DNA of 64,000 nt from Pseudotabrizicola algicola (lineage in GTDB: Bacteria > Pseudomonadota > Alphaproteobacteria > Rhodobacterales > Rhodobacteraceae): contig NZ_JAAIKE010000005.1 of the NCBI RefSeq assembly GCF_010915705.1, forward strand, positions 124,001 to 188,000, in the 5' to 3' direction. Both the position numbers and the translations under genes were made by a program. Of this stretch, positions 16,324-24,610 are shown piece after piece. Under the pieces are notes generated by a model. It was given only the letters and a program-made list of their open reading frames with translations, made no database searches and had not been told where the DNA came from. Numbering within the stretch: the stretch's first letter is position 1; each line of letters begins with the position of its first letter.

Positions 16324-16500
16324 TCAGGGCTGCTGTGCGGGCGTTTTCCGGGGCAGTTCCGCAATCGCCGAAAGATGCGCTTCCGCATAGGCGAGATAGG
16401 CCGGGGCCGCCTCGGCAGGAGGGGCAGCCCGCAGCTCAGAAACCAGCGCGCGCCAGCCGGGCACGTCATAGAGTTCAGGCTCTGGCCTAAGGCGTGCCAT
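16324..16500 (-). CDS. Small phage protein between MuF and protease
   Basis: A 58-residue ORF starts at an ATG inside the last codons of the MuF gene. It reads MARLRPEPELYDVPGWRALV and continues as an Ala/Glu-rich helix ending TPAQQP. The overlap, acidic helical composition and same-strand context suggest a real coupled gene. No family is recognised. After it comes a 175-bp leader holding the repeat element, then the protease. Confidence 0.6.
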   Translation of the reverse strand: MARLRPEPELYDVPGWRALVSELRAAPPAEAAPAYLAYAEAHLSAIAELPRKTPAQQP

Positions 16501-17800
16501 CGATCAGTCTCCGCACCAATTCGGCGTTCCGGTCCAGCAACTGCCGGACACGCTCGCTCATGTGAAAACGATAGGTGATGACACCGTTTTTCTCAAGCCA
16601 TAGCGCAAGCGCATGATGATAGAGAAACCGGGCATCCGGATTGCCGGTCAGCTCTGATCTGAAGACCGCAAGGCGCGAGGTGAATTCGGCAAGGCTATCG
16701 CGCGCCAGCGCCGCAGGCACGCGCACCGCCCGCCAGATCGATCCGCCGGGCGTGATCGCCACAACCGAAGCCGCACCGCTGTCAAACATCTCGGTCAGGT
16801 CCTGGCTGGACAGGGTGGTATCGGTGATGTGGCTGTGAAGCAGCGAGCCGCCAGCGGGCACCGCCCCACGATCAAAGCTGACGACAGCAGGGCGATCCGG
16901 CCTGGCCGAAGCCATCCATGCCGGTTCGCCATCCGGGCGCGTGGCCACCAGGCTTTCGGTGCCCCGCCCCAGCCGCTGGAGGCGCAGGCCTTCGATGATC
17001 CCCAGCTCACGGGCGCGCTTGTCTGGCGCAAACTCCGGTGTCACCGCCGTCCAGGCGTCCTTGATATCCAGCCAGGCCGCCCCGGGATTGGTGTCAAAGC
17101 CCGGATTGACGCCGCGCGGAACATCGAAAACCTCCCCCGAGCGCTTGTTGACCCAAGGCCTCTCTTCAAGATCAGGGACCGGATCGACCTTGCGGTTGTT
17201 GCGCTTCATCCAGCCTTCGGTCCGCTGGATGACATGGCATCCGCAGAACCAGCCGTTCGGCGGATAGATGCGCAGCCAGACCGGATCATCCACATGCCAG
17301 ATCTTGTCATGGAACCGGGTGTGGTCGTGGCGTTTGCTGGGCCGCTCCACCTGAATGTAGTGCAGATAGGGAAAGGCCCGCTTGGTGCGCTGGATCGCGG
17401 CCCAGTGCCCGGCGGCATGGGCGGTGCGCATGTTGGTGTCAAAGATGGTGCGCAGCCGCCGCATCGATCCGAGCTGGGCGTTGACCGTCTCTCCCGTCTG
17501 CGGATCGACCCTCGACTGCTTGCCCCACCAGCCCAGCTCCTGAAGGCGCGGGGCCAGCTCGGCCTGAAACTGCGCCAGCGTCCGGCCTTCCGCCAGCGCA
17601 CGTGTCATCTCGTCCCGGATCGCCTGCGAGACGTCATCGCGCATCGCCTTTGCCACAACCCAGTTCCGGGCGTGTTCCTCCCGGAAGACATCGAGATGGT
17701 GAAACCGCTGCAGCTGCGGCGCATAGCCCTTGGAGGTGAAGTACTCGATCGCATCGCGATGTGGCAGCGGACGAAGCTCGATCCCGGTCATGCCGGTCAC
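16487..17800 (-). CDS. MuF / SPP1 gp7-like minor head protein with extra C-terminal domain
   Basis: The 437-residue protein has the MuF domain at about residues 40-200 (RTIFDTNMRTAHAAGHW; PPNGWFCGCHVI), which associates with the portal inside the head. A linker follows, then a C-terminal part from about residue 300 with VSFDRGAVPAGGSLLHSH, SSQDL and AITPGGSIWRAVR. The HSH...S..D arrangement recalls JAB/MPN-like hydrolase folds. MuF proteins elsewhere carry C-terminal toxin or enzyme domains delivered with phage DNA, so this extension may be an effector. Its activity is inference only. Confidence 0.85.
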   Translation of the reverse strand: MTGMTGIELRPLPHRDAIEYFTSKGYAPQLQRFHHLDVFREEHARNWVVAKAMRDDVSQAIRDEMTRALAEGRTLAQFQAELAPRLQELGWWGKQSRVDPQTGETVNAQLGSMRRLRTIFDTNMRTAHAAGHWAAIQRTKRAFPYLHYIQVERPSKRHDHTRFHDKIWHVDDPVWLRIYPPNGWFCGCHVIQRTEGWMKRNNRKVDPVPDLEERPWVNKRSGEVFDVPRGVNPGFDTNPGAAWLDIKDAWTAVTPEFAPDKRARELGIIEGLRLQRLGRGTESLVATRPDGEPAWMASARPDRPAVVSFDRGAVPAGGSLLHSHITDTTLSSQDLTEMFDSGAASVVAITPGGSIWRAVRVPAALARDSLAEFTSRLAVFRSELTGNPDARFLYHHALALWLEKNGVITYRFHMSERVRQLLDRNAELVRRLIDGTP

Positions 17801-19371
17801 CGGACCGGAGCGCCGGTTTCACCGGCGACACGGGCGGCAAAGGTCGATTGCTCCAGTTGGTCAAGCACCGGACCGGGCGGTGCGGCGTTGAACACAGCAA
17901 GGATGTCCTGGACCTCATCCAGGGAGCCCGCCCGGCCGAGCGCCTCGATCAGCTGCCCGATTTCGCCGTCCAGTGCCTCCTGCATGTCACCCGAGGCAAT
18001 CAGCTCGTCCACCAGGGCGTCGACGCTGTCGCGTGGGACAATATCTGAAACGCGCGCAGCAGTCTGACGGATGGCTGCCGGGTCGGGGTTGACGGGCGGC
18101 ACATCCGGCTTCGGCGGTTCCGGCACAGGGGGCGTCAGCACCTCCTCATTGGCCTCGGGTTCGCGCAGGGCAAAGACGTTGCGGATCTGGCTCACGGCAA
18201 TGCGCAGCCCTGCCTTGGGGCCTTTCTCCATCAGTTCCAGCATCAGTTTCGGGTCAGCCCGCTCCGGCGAGACAAACCGGATCACCGGCAGCGCCACCCT
18301 GTGCCGGTCGGCGAAGTTCAGCCGCACGATGGCCCCGGCAATATCGCGCTGCAGGCTCCCGGCGAGCTGCTCGGCATCCGCATCCCGGATGTCTCCGCGG
18401 ACCTCTTCATGGATCTTGCCGACCGCATGGCCGCCCGCGATCGCATCGGTGGTGGCAACCTGCCCCAGCACCCCTTTCGAGATCTGTTCATCCCAGAACC
18501 GCGCGTTGCCCTCATAGAGCTTGTCCGACCCGGTGGTGGCGGCCGTGATCACCTCAAGCTCCATGTCCTTGGGGATGATCGCCGCCATGTCGACGCCGAT
18601 CTGCCTTGCCGCCCTGAGCAGCGTCAGCCGGTCTTCCGGCGACGAGGATGGCCCATATTTGCCCAGGCGCAGCGGGTGGCCATAGGCCTCGAGAAAGATC
18701 GCCCAGTCCTTCAGGCTGAAATTCTTGAACAGATATGCCCAGGCCGCAAGCCGGGCCAGACCACCCCGGATTGCGAGACCGGATTTCGCCTTGGCGATAT
18801 GGATCATGTAGCTGTCAGGGCGCAGCGGTTGCGGCCCGGCATTGTCGCGCAGGTAGATGTGGGTGCCGTTGTCGCGGTCGAATTCGAACCAGCGCGGATC
18901 GACCAGCTCAAGACCGGCCAGCTTCAGCCCCTTGCCCTCACGCTCCCAGACTATCTCCGACACCGAAAAGCCCTTGCCCAGGGCATCCATGATGTCGATC
19001 AGCGAGGACTTCACTGACGACGAATTCAGGGTGTTGCGCACCATATCGGCGGCCTCGTTGGCGGCTGCGGTCTCGTCGCCGGGATCAACCTGAATTTCGA
19101 GGGACCGGATGGCCCGCTTCCGGACCGCCAGAACGGCTGCATAATGGAGATCCTTTTCCTCCATCTGCTCGGCCATTTCGAGATAGGCGGTGGCATCACC
19201 GTCCTCTGCCTGGCGCAGGATGGTGGTCAGGCGCGGCGGGGTCAGCCCGTCCGCCGGGTGCCCGCTCTGCACCTGGCGCACAGAGCCGATGGAGGCCACC
19301 GCCTGGCGTTCCAGCAACTCGGCGGCTGTCACCCGCCGCATCGGTCGGCCGAATTGATCGAGTAGCATCAC
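17797..19371 (-). CDS. DUF935 portal protein (Mu gp29-like)
   Basis: The 524-residue protein begins MMLLDQFGRPMRRVTAAELL and carries family sequence such as EEKDLHYAAVLAVRKRAI, IVWEREGKGLKLAGLELVDP and FEFDRDNGTHIYLRDN. DUF935 proteins form the dodecameric portal for DNA entry and exit. The Pro-rich linker near residue 430 and the acidic C-terminus are usual. It overlaps terminase and MuF genes by four bases each. Confidence 0.93.
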   Translation of the reverse strand: MMLLDQFGRPMRRVTAAELLERQAVASIGSVRQVQSGHPADGLTPPRLTTILRQAEDGDATAYLEMAEQMEEKDLHYAAVLAVRKRAIRSLEIQVDPGDETAAANEAADMVRNTLNSSSVKSSLIDIMDALGKGFSVSEIVWEREGKGLKLAGLELVDPRWFEFDRDNGTHIYLRDNAGPQPLRPDSYMIHIAKAKSGLAIRGGLARLAAWAYLFKNFSLKDWAIFLEAYGHPLRLGKYGPSSSPEDRLTLLRAARQIGVDMAAIIPKDMELEVITAATTGSDKLYEGNARFWDEQISKGVLGQVATTDAIAGGHAVGKIHEEVRGDIRDADAEQLAGSLQRDIAGAIVRLNFADRHRVALPVIRFVSPERADPKLMLELMEKGPKAGLRIAVSQIRNVFALREPEANEEVLTPPVPEPPKPDVPPVNPDPAAIRQTAARVSDIVPRDSVDALVDELIASGDMQEALDGEIGQLIEALGRAGSLDEVQDILAVFNAAPPGPVLDQLEQSTFAARVAGETGAPVR

Positions 19372-20798
19372 CAGGCACCTCCGCCATGGCCCCAGCGCTG
19401 GCCGGAAGCCTTGTCATCATCATCATCATCGGCCCGCCGGTCGGCCCAGCGGGACCGGACACCCGGCGCAGCCTGATACCCATAGTCCTCGGCCCCCATA
19501 TCGGCGGCGGACACGGCCAGCGCACCCGCCCAGAAGCGGTCGGCATGACCGTCGCTGTCCCCGTCCGCGATCAGGCGGCGTGTGCCGGTTACCCCGACCT
19601 GCGATTTGATGGAGTGCAGATCGGCCCGCAGCTTCGGATCGCCCGCTGGAATGCGGGTCTTGCGGTCCTGCATCCGCTCTTTCAGCGTCGTCGCCATGTC
19701 GAGCTTCGACGCGGCTGAAAACAGCACGCCTTCAACCCGCTCGGAACCGTGCACCCGCTTGGCATCCTCGACCGGCTTTTCGCCCATGCCGGTCTGGTCC
19801 ATGCGGCAACGCACCACGCGGTACCGCCGCATCACCTCGGCCAGAAGCGCATCCTGTTCGGCGAAGCTGATCCGGCGGCGGGCAATGATCTCACGGGTCC
19901 ACAGGACATCTCCGACCAGCTCCACCACCCAGATCACGAAGAGGTCGTTGCGGGCCGCGATATCAACGCCCACGAAACAAAGCCCGCCCTGATAGCCTTC
20001 GGGCTTTCCGGCCCCGGCATGTTCGCAGGCCGAGATCAGGTCGTAATCCAGCCAGGCGCTGGCCTCGTCGAGCCATTTCAGCTCGTATTCCTGCGCCCAG
20101 GCATCCTCGTCCGCCATCCCGCGCCGCAGCATGTCGACATCGCGATCAAGCCCCTGACGCACCGCCTCATAGATATCGACCACATGCCGCGACCAGACGC
20201 TGTCCTCGGCGGTCATCAGCTCGTAAAACTTGTTGCCCTTGCCGTTCGGCGTCGAGATCACCCGCAGCTTCTGCTGGCCCTTGGAGATGACCGGGAAGAG
20301 CGCCGCCCAGATTTCGCGGCTCTTCGCGTGAAAGGCGAATTCGTCCAGGATCACGTTGGCCGAGAACCCACGCGCGGTGTCAGGATTGGCAGGCAGCGCT
20401 GTGATCCGGCTGCCGTTCGGGAACCCGACCTCAAGCGCCTTGTAGACTGCATCCGGGCCGCTCGCCTGTGGGGCACGGAACTCGCCTTCGGAAAACACCG
20501 GCTCACCGCCCTTCAACAGGGTGTTGTAGACCTCGTAAAAGGCCTTGGTGAACGGCTTGATCACCTCGGTCATCATCTCGGCCGCCTGCCGCTCGCCACG
20601 CGACAGGATCACCCAGCGGCTGCGACGGCCGTCGATCCATGACCTGAAGCAATCATCGGCGCATTCGCCGCCCGTCGAGAAGGTCTTGCCGGTCTGGCGG
20701 GCGAACATGCCGATCTTGAACCGGCTCTCGTCAGCGATCCATGCCCTCTGATAGGGCAGGAAATTGATGACCGGGCTGAGCGGGGAGATGGCGCTCAT
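19368..20798 (-). CDS. Terminase large subunit (Mu gp28-like)
   Basis: The 476-residue packaging motor has an N-terminal ATPase with a Walker A-like MFARQTGKT at residues 31-39 and a Walker B ANVILDEFAFH. A C-terminal nuclease domain follows, with FVGVDIAARNDLFVIWVVEL and conserved Asp residues such as CRMDQTGMGEKPVEDA. A run of six aspartates near the C-terminus is encoded by a short ATC/GAT repeat (about 19409-19425). It overlaps the upstream 64-residue gene and the portal gene. Confidence 0.92.
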   Translation of the reverse strand: MSAISPLSPVINFLPYQRAWIADESRFKIGMFARQTGKTFSTGGECADDCFRSWIDGRRSRWVILSRGERQAAEMMTEVIKPFTKAFYEVYNTLLKGGEPVFSEGEFRAPQASGPDAVYKALEVGFPNGSRITALPANPDTARGFSANVILDEFAFHAKSREIWAALFPVISKGQQKLRVISTPNGKGNKFYELMTAEDSVWSRHVVDIYEAVRQGLDRDVDMLRRGMADEDAWAQEYELKWLDEASAWLDYDLISACEHAGAGKPEGYQGGLCFVGVDIAARNDLFVIWVVELVGDVLWTREIIARRRISFAEQDALLAEVMRRYRVVRCRMDQTGMGEKPVEDAKRVHGSERVEGVLFSAASKLDMATTLKERMQDRKTRIPAGDPKLRADLHSIKSQVGVTGTRRLIADGDSDGHADRFWAGALAVSAADMGAEDYGYQAAPGVRSRWADRRADDDDDDKASGQRWGHGGGAW

Positions 20799-20989
20799 GG
20801 CGCGTCCTGCGGGATCTCCGCGAAGGCCCGGAGCAAGGTGACCTCATCATGAAGCCGTTCCAGCTCATGCACGGCACGGTCAAGACTCCGGCAAAGGCTG
20901 GTCATCATCGTTCCCTGCACATGAGTGCCTTCAAACGCACGGGAATGTGCCCGAAGATCATTGATGATCTGGCGCGTGCTCGCCATCAT
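20795..20989 (-). CDS. Small helical protein before terminase
   Basis: A 64-residue ORF (MMASTRQIINDLRAHSRAFE) overlaps the DUF3486 gene at its start and the terminase at its end by four bases each. The sequence is one or two amphipathic helices (SLDRAVHELERLHDEVTLLR). Placement next to the terminase suggests a packaging accessory role, but no family is recognised. Confidence 0.65.
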   Translation of the reverse strand: MMASTRQIINDLRAHSRAFEGTHVQGTMMTSLCRSLDRAVHELERLHDEVTLLRAFAEIPQDAP

Positions 20990-21525
20990 GCAAAACCCAT
21001 GATCGCGCGCGCCTTGGCAGCAGCCTCGGCGTCAATGTCGCCCGATGCGACTGCTGCATCGAGCTTTGCGGACTGGGCCTTGCGTTCCTTGTCCTGCATC
21101 GCCTGGACGATGCCGGAACTGGACATGACGTCTTTCATCATTTTGGCGAGGAAGTGCAGGTTCTGGGGGCTGATCTCGGCACCCTCCTTGGAAACCTCGG
21201 CCTGCATCACCTTGAACGCCAGCGTGGTCAGCATCTGGAACAGCACGTTCTGACGCTGCGCCTGATCCTCCATGCCCATGTCGCCAAGCCATTCCTTCGC
21301 CCAGTCGGATGCCTGCTCCTGAAGGCGGACGAATTCCTGATATTCGCTGCCCCAGGCATGGATGGCTGACTTGCGGATGCGCAGGTCCAGCCCGGCCTCT
21401 TCCAGCCGGAAGTTCAGAGCCTCGGCCAGTTCTTCATACTGGCCGAAGCCACGGGCGCGCAGCTCCTCCTGAAGCCAGCTGCGCAATTCTTGCGGCAGCA
21501 GGTCGATCTTGCGGGGCGGCGGCAT
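20986..21525 (-). CDS. DUF3486 small terminase-like protein (Mu gp27-like)
   Basis: The 179-residue protein begins MPPPRKIDLLPQELRSWLQE. The N-terminal helix-turn-helix region (LAEALNFRLEEAGLDLRIRK followed by SAIHAWGSEY) is typical of DUF3486, the Mu gp27 family, thought to be the DNA-recognition subunit of the terminase. A helical C-terminal half follows. The start at 21525 comes after a longer open frame that lacks coding character. Confidence 0.88.
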   Translation of the reverse strand: MPPPRKIDLLPQELRSWLQEELRARGFGQYEELAEALNFRLEEAGLDLRIRKSAIHAWGSEYQEFVRLQEQASDWAKEWLGDMGMEDQAQRQNVLFQMLTTLAFKVMQAEVSKEGAEISPQNLHFLAKMMKDVMSSSGIVQAMQDKERKAQSAKLDAAVASGDIDAEAAAKARAIMGFA

Positions 21526-21526
21526 C

Positions 21527-21832
21527 TCAGCGCCTCGGGCTGGGACGTTGGATGTCGGGGTGCGTGGCGCGGCCGGTAGCGATTTCGACCCCACGCGCGG
21601 TCGCGGTCGCCACCCGGAAATCACTCGACCCGCCCAGCGTGACAAAGCCATTTTCGGCCAGCCAGCCCAGTTCGGTGGTGGCCTGATCCCGCGTCGTGTC
21701 GATGCCGATCCGGTCGCTGTTGAGCACATCGGTCAGGATCGAGACATTCGACGTGTAGGTCGGGATCGCTTCGAGGAACCGCAGGATGGCCAGACGGCGA
21801 TGGCGGCTGTTGAATGCGAGATAGTCGGTCAT
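21527..21832 (-). CDS. VpaChn25_0724-type phage winged-helix protein
   Basis: The 101-residue protein (MTDYLAFNSRHRRLAILRFL) has a winged-helix look, with VLNSDRIGIDTTRDQATTEL, GWLAENGFVTLGG and a beta wing. It matches the small ArsR-like phage proteins that precede DUF3486 in Mu-like genomes. It could bind DNA in packaging or regulation; the role is not established. Confidence 0.7.
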   Translation of the reverse strand: MTDYLAFNSRHRRLAILRFLEAIPTYTSNVSILTDVLNSDRIGIDTTRDQATTELGWLAENGFVTLGGSSDFRVATATARGVEIATGRATHPDIQRPSPRR

Positions 21833-22176
21833 TTGCGCTCCAGCAGATACTGTTCGACACGGGTCAACACGATGTCCTGGCGCTTGCTGGCCTCGATCGT
21901 GGCATTGTGTGCGGTGCGCAGCATGCCCACCGATCCTTCCAGCCGCTCCATCGCCAGCGCGAGGCTGTGGATGTCTTCCTTGGTCGGCTGGCCGCGCAGC
22001 GTCTGTTCGACCGAGCCCAGCCGGTGATCCAGCCGGTCCATGCGTTCGCTGCCCGCCTTGAAGCGGGTTTCAACGTTCTGGTCGCGGGTCCGCCACCAGG
22101 TGTAGAGGATGTTGATGATGCTCAGGCCTGCCAGCATCACGGCAAGAGCCGGGCCCAGTTCAATAGCGGCTTGCAT
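21829..22176 (-). CDS. DUF2730 membrane-anchored phage protein
   Basis: The 115-residue protein has one N-terminal transmembrane helix (about residues 5-28, ALAVMLAGLSIINILYTWW) followed by a charged helical domain, the DUF2730 layout found in Mu-like lysis/packaging regions. The start Met is coupled to the stop of the gene before it (TGATG). It may act as a spanin-like or holin-accessory protein, by location only. Confidence 0.7.
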   Translation of the reverse strand: MQAAIELGPALAVMLAGLSIINILYTWWRTRDQNVETRFKAGSERMDRLDHRLGSVEQTLRGQPTKEDIHSLALAMERLEGSVGMLRTAHNATIEASKRQDIVLTRVEQYLLERK

Positions 22177-22574
22177 CAGGGCCGGGCCACACCAGCAGGC
22201 CAAGCTGCGGGATTGCCGTCCAGCCGATAGACGGGCGATGCCTCGATGGCCTCGCGCAGCTTGGCCTCAGCAATGGATACAAGAACTCCGGCCCCCGGAT
22301 TGAGCGCAGCGATCGCGTCAGGCACGCTGCTGCCCGCATGCAAGATCGCTTCGTTGATGGCATCCTCACCGACAGTGCCGCGTGACAGTGATGCCCGGAT
22401 CCCGGACATAATAGCGGAATGCAGCGCCTCCCGGTGGCGAGCCTCAATCTCGATGCCCCAGCGGTTTTTTGCCGTTCTGGCAGCCCAGATCAGAAAGAGG
22501 CCGAGAACCGCACCAATGAGTTGCAGCAGCATCGGCAAGAGCTCCCAGTAGAGCATGAGCAGAAAATCGTTCAT
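22176..22574 (-). CDS. Putative holin / lysis membrane protein
   Basis: The 132-residue protein begins MNDFLLMLYWELLPMLLQLI, a single long hydrophobic helix to about residue 32, then a soluble helical tail (REALHSAIMSGIRASLSRG). It starts inside the end of the amidase gene (ATGA overlap). A one-helix protein beside an endolysin is a reasonable holin candidate, but sequence alone does not prove it. Confidence 0.55.
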   Translation of the reverse strand: MNDFLLMLYWELLPMLLQLIGAVLGLFLIWAARTAKNRWGIEIEARHREALHSAIMSGIRASLSRGTVGEDAINEAILHAGSSVPDAIAALNPGAGVLVSIAEAKLREAIEASPVYRLDGNPAAWPAGVARP

Positions 22575-23440
22575 CGGGAAACCTCATCGGGGTTGAAGGG
22601 GGTGGCATAGCGCGCGACGATCCAGCCTTCGTGCCCGGCGTACTGCACGAGCAACCAGTCCCGGCCATCAAAGCTGCCCCTGCGGATCACCGGCACCACC
22701 GCAGCATGCGGGATGGCGGCAATGGCATTGGGGTTGAACGACGGCCAACGCCGCAGGGTAAGCGTGTCGCCCGGCGTGTTGACCTGAACCCACTGATCCG
22801 CAGCGACCTGTGCACTTGCGGCCTCGGCCTCTGCAGCGGCCGGATCATCGCGGCCAAAGACACGGGCGCGGATCGCCTCCAGCGGAAACAGCGGGTTGGT
22901 GTCGATCTTGCGGCCGGGGCTGACATACCAATGCGTGGTGATGTCCTTGAGCGTGGGAATGCCAGCAAACAACGCCTCCAGCAGATCGATCACCGCTTCG
23001 ATCTGTTCCGGCGCATAGGGCATCCAGATGCCACGACCATGCTCTTTGGTCTCGGCCTCGACCACCTGGTACGCGCCATAACCAAAGTCTTGCCCCCACC
23101 AGGCCAGCGCAGAGCCGCCGAGGCCCCGGGTCAGCTTGCCCGGATTGACGATCTCGATGCCGATCGAGAAGGCATTGCAGTCCTTGCGACCATGATAGCT
23201 GGACTGCCCGGCGTGACCGGCGCGGAGGTTCGTGGCCACCAGCTGCGAGACCGTGCCATCCCGCTCCACCACGAAATGCACCGAGGCAACCGTGGTCCGG
23301 GCGAGATAATCGCGGCTGTTGAACGCCTCCAGCCGCCCGGCTGTGTCATGCATGATGACAATCTCGGGGACGATCTTGCCCCCGGTCAGTTTTGCGGGGA
23401 TGAAGGGCACCCCCTCGATCTTGTGGTTTCTCAGACGCAT
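22571..23440 (-). CDS. N-acetylmuramoyl-L-alanine amidase endolysin with SH3-like domain
   Basis: The 289-residue protein has an Amidase_2 domain. His31 in VIMHDT and His170 in ITTHWYVSPGRKIDTNP are expected zinc ligands, and the latter motif has the family KxD element. The C-terminal 70 residues (WVQVNTPGDTLTLRRWPSFN) form an SH3b-like wall-binding domain. The start at 23440 is preferred; a longer reading would begin inside the repeat box. This is the first lysis gene, behind the best copy of the late-promoter-like element. Confidence 0.9.
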   Translation of the reverse strand: MRLRNHKIEGVPFIPAKLTGGKIVPEIVIMHDTAGRLEAFNSRDYLARTTVASVHFVVERDGTVSQLVATNLRAGHAGQSSYHGRKDCNAFSIGIEIVNPGKLTRGLGGSALAWWGQDFGYGAYQVVEAETKEHGRGIWMPYAPEQIEAVIDLLEALFAGIPTLKDITTHWYVSPGRKIDTNPLFPLEAIRARVFGRDDPAAAEAEAASAQVAADQWVQVNTPGDTLTLRRWPSFNPNAIAAIPHAAVVPVIRRGSFDGRDWLLVQYAGHEGWIVARYATPFNPDEVSR

Positions 23441-23488
23441 GGTGGCCCCGCTCAAGGGGCACCTCGCGGCCCCGGTCACGGACCGGGA

Positions 23489-23534
23489 TGCCATATGCCC
23501 CCGGCAACAGGCCGGGGGATGCGGTTTCGGGGGT
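23489..23534 (-). promoter_or_regulatory. Copy 3 of phage leader repeat plus CATATGGCAT box (candidate lysis promoter)
   Basis: GGCCGGGGGATGCGGTTTCG plus GGGG occupies 23511-23534, and CATATGGCAT lies at 23489-23498 on the minus strand after a 12-bp spacer. The final base overlaps the stop codon of the Mor-like gene. Three short hairpins follow (around CCCCCGGC/GCCGGGGG, CCCCGGTC/GACCGGG and GCCCC/GGGGC) before the amidase start at 23440. Confidence 0.55.
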
Positions 23535-23929
23535 CAGTCGAACAGGGGCAGGAGCGGTTCAAATCCGGCATCGCGCCGCATTTCGGCCCGGAGCTTGCGC
23601 ACCCACATCGAGGTGACGCCATGCTCCCTTGCCAGATCATTCGCCGTCCGCGTCGGATTGGTCAATCCGGCTTCGAGGACAGCAGCCCGCAGAAGGCTTG
23701 CCCGGCGCTGCACCTCGTTGCCACGCGCCGAAGGGATGTCGATCTTGGTGCCTGCAAAGCGCTCGGCGAGCCAGCGGACGGCATCCACGCCGATCTCGGA
23801 GGCAAGGGCAGAAGCTTCGGAATGCTCCGGCCGAGGGATATCACGGCGCTGACCACCGGCGTTGGCAATGACATTCAGCCGCACGGTCAGGCCGAGGTCA
23901 CGTTCGAGTTCATCAATCCAGGCGGTCAT
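23534..23929 (-). CDS. Mor/C-like transcription activator
   Basis: The 131-residue protein ends in a helix-turn-helix (ARTANDLAREHGVTSMWVRK would read TRTANDLAREHGVTSMWVRK in the protein) preceded by GTKIDIPSARGNEVQRRASL. This matches the layout of Mor/C activators: a beta segment of the type G-x-x-I-D-I-P, a basic helix and a C-terminal HTH. It is the last gene before the lysis block, exactly the place of the middle/late activator in Mu. It is the natural candidate to act on the repeat elements at 863, 16158 and 23489. Confidence 0.6.
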   Translation of the reverse strand: MTAWIDELERDLGLTVRLNVIANAGGQRRDIPRPEHSEASALASEIGVDAVRWLAERFAGTKIDIPSARGNEVQRRASLLRAAVLEAGLTNPTRTANDLAREHGVTSMWVRKLRAEMRRDAGFEPLLPLFD

Positions 23930-24176
23930 CCAGCCGCCTCCTGTTGATCATACGCGGCATCCCCGGATCCGATGACGCAGGGGTGACGGTGGTGACCCGG
24001 AAATCCGAGATCGTGTAGCGAAACCCGTCTGATACCAGCCCGCAGGCCCCCATCTCGACGGCGGTGGCAACCCGGCGTTCAACCTCGCGGCGGTGGGTTT
24101 CGACATCAATGCCGACCACCCGCTCAAGGTAGCGCAGCATTGCGTGATCGCTGACATGGGGGCGGCGGCGGGTCAC
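23913..24176 (-). CDS. Conserved Mu-like early/middle protein, unknown function
   Basis: An 87-residue ORF with a GTG start coupled to the gemA stop (GTGA) reads VTRRRPHVSDHAMLRYLERV, with later VEMGACGLVSDGFRYTISDF. The first 20 residues, with HAMLRYLERV, suggest a helical nucleic-acid-binding segment. The ATG at 24203 would give a longer form deep inside gemA and is less likely. No function is assigned. Confidence 0.6.
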   Translation of the reverse strand: MTRRRPHVSDHAMLRYLERVVGIDVETHRREVERRVATAVEMGACGLVSDGFRYTISDFRVTTVTPASSDPGMPRMINRRRLDDRLD

Positions 24177-24610
24177 TTGAGCGCTACCCCCGCCCGGCGG
24201 CACATCGCCTTGAGCGCCTGCACCACGTCATTGATCTGGTCGTGGTCGCGCATCGCATCAATGTCGATCGGCACCGACTTCCACTTGCCCTCGAACTGCG
24301 AGCGCAGGAATGCGTTGAGACCGGCCCGACCCGGCTTTTGCAGTGCGCCGGCCTCGCTCAACAGCCGCCACAGCACATGGCAGAACCGCACATCGCCCCG
24401 CGCCGCCGCAGGGCGCTTCGCCTTGGCCCCGCCGGTCGGCTTGAACCCCTCGGCCTTCAGCGCGTCCAGAACCTTCTGCTGCTCGGCAGCCGTCATGTCT
24501 GACAGACTGGCCTTGCCCACCACGCGCAGCTGCAGCTCGCGCCGCGTGTCCTCGTCCAGCCCGAGCTGGCGGCAACCGACATGGATGGTGCGGATCAGGG
24601 CCGCGGTCAT
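24173..24610 (-). CDS. gemA: GemA (Mu gp16-like) regulatory protein
   Basis: The 145-residue protein begins MTAALIRTIHVGCRQLGLDE and contains TRRELQLRVVGKASLSDMTA, the signature of the gp16/GemA (DUF1018) family. A Lys/Ala-rich linker and a helical C-terminal part (FEGKWKSVPIDIDAMRDHDQ) follow. In Mu, GemA influences host gene expression and DNA topology after infection. Here it lies in the middle-gene cluster ahead of the Mor-like gene, as in Mu. Confidence 0.85.
   Translation of the reverse strand: MTAALIRTIHVGCRQLGLDEDTRRELQLRVVGKASLSDMTAAEQQKVLDALKAEGFKPTGGAKAKRPAAARGDVRFCHVLWRLLSEAGALQKPGRAGLNAFLRSQFEGKWKSVPIDIDAMRDHDQINDVVQALKAMCRRAGVALK

Noticed and set aside
19405-19430. ATC trinucleotide repeat
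   Set aside because: It encodes a run of aspartates at the terminase C-terminus, and acidic tails are common there. It is not evidence of a separate element.
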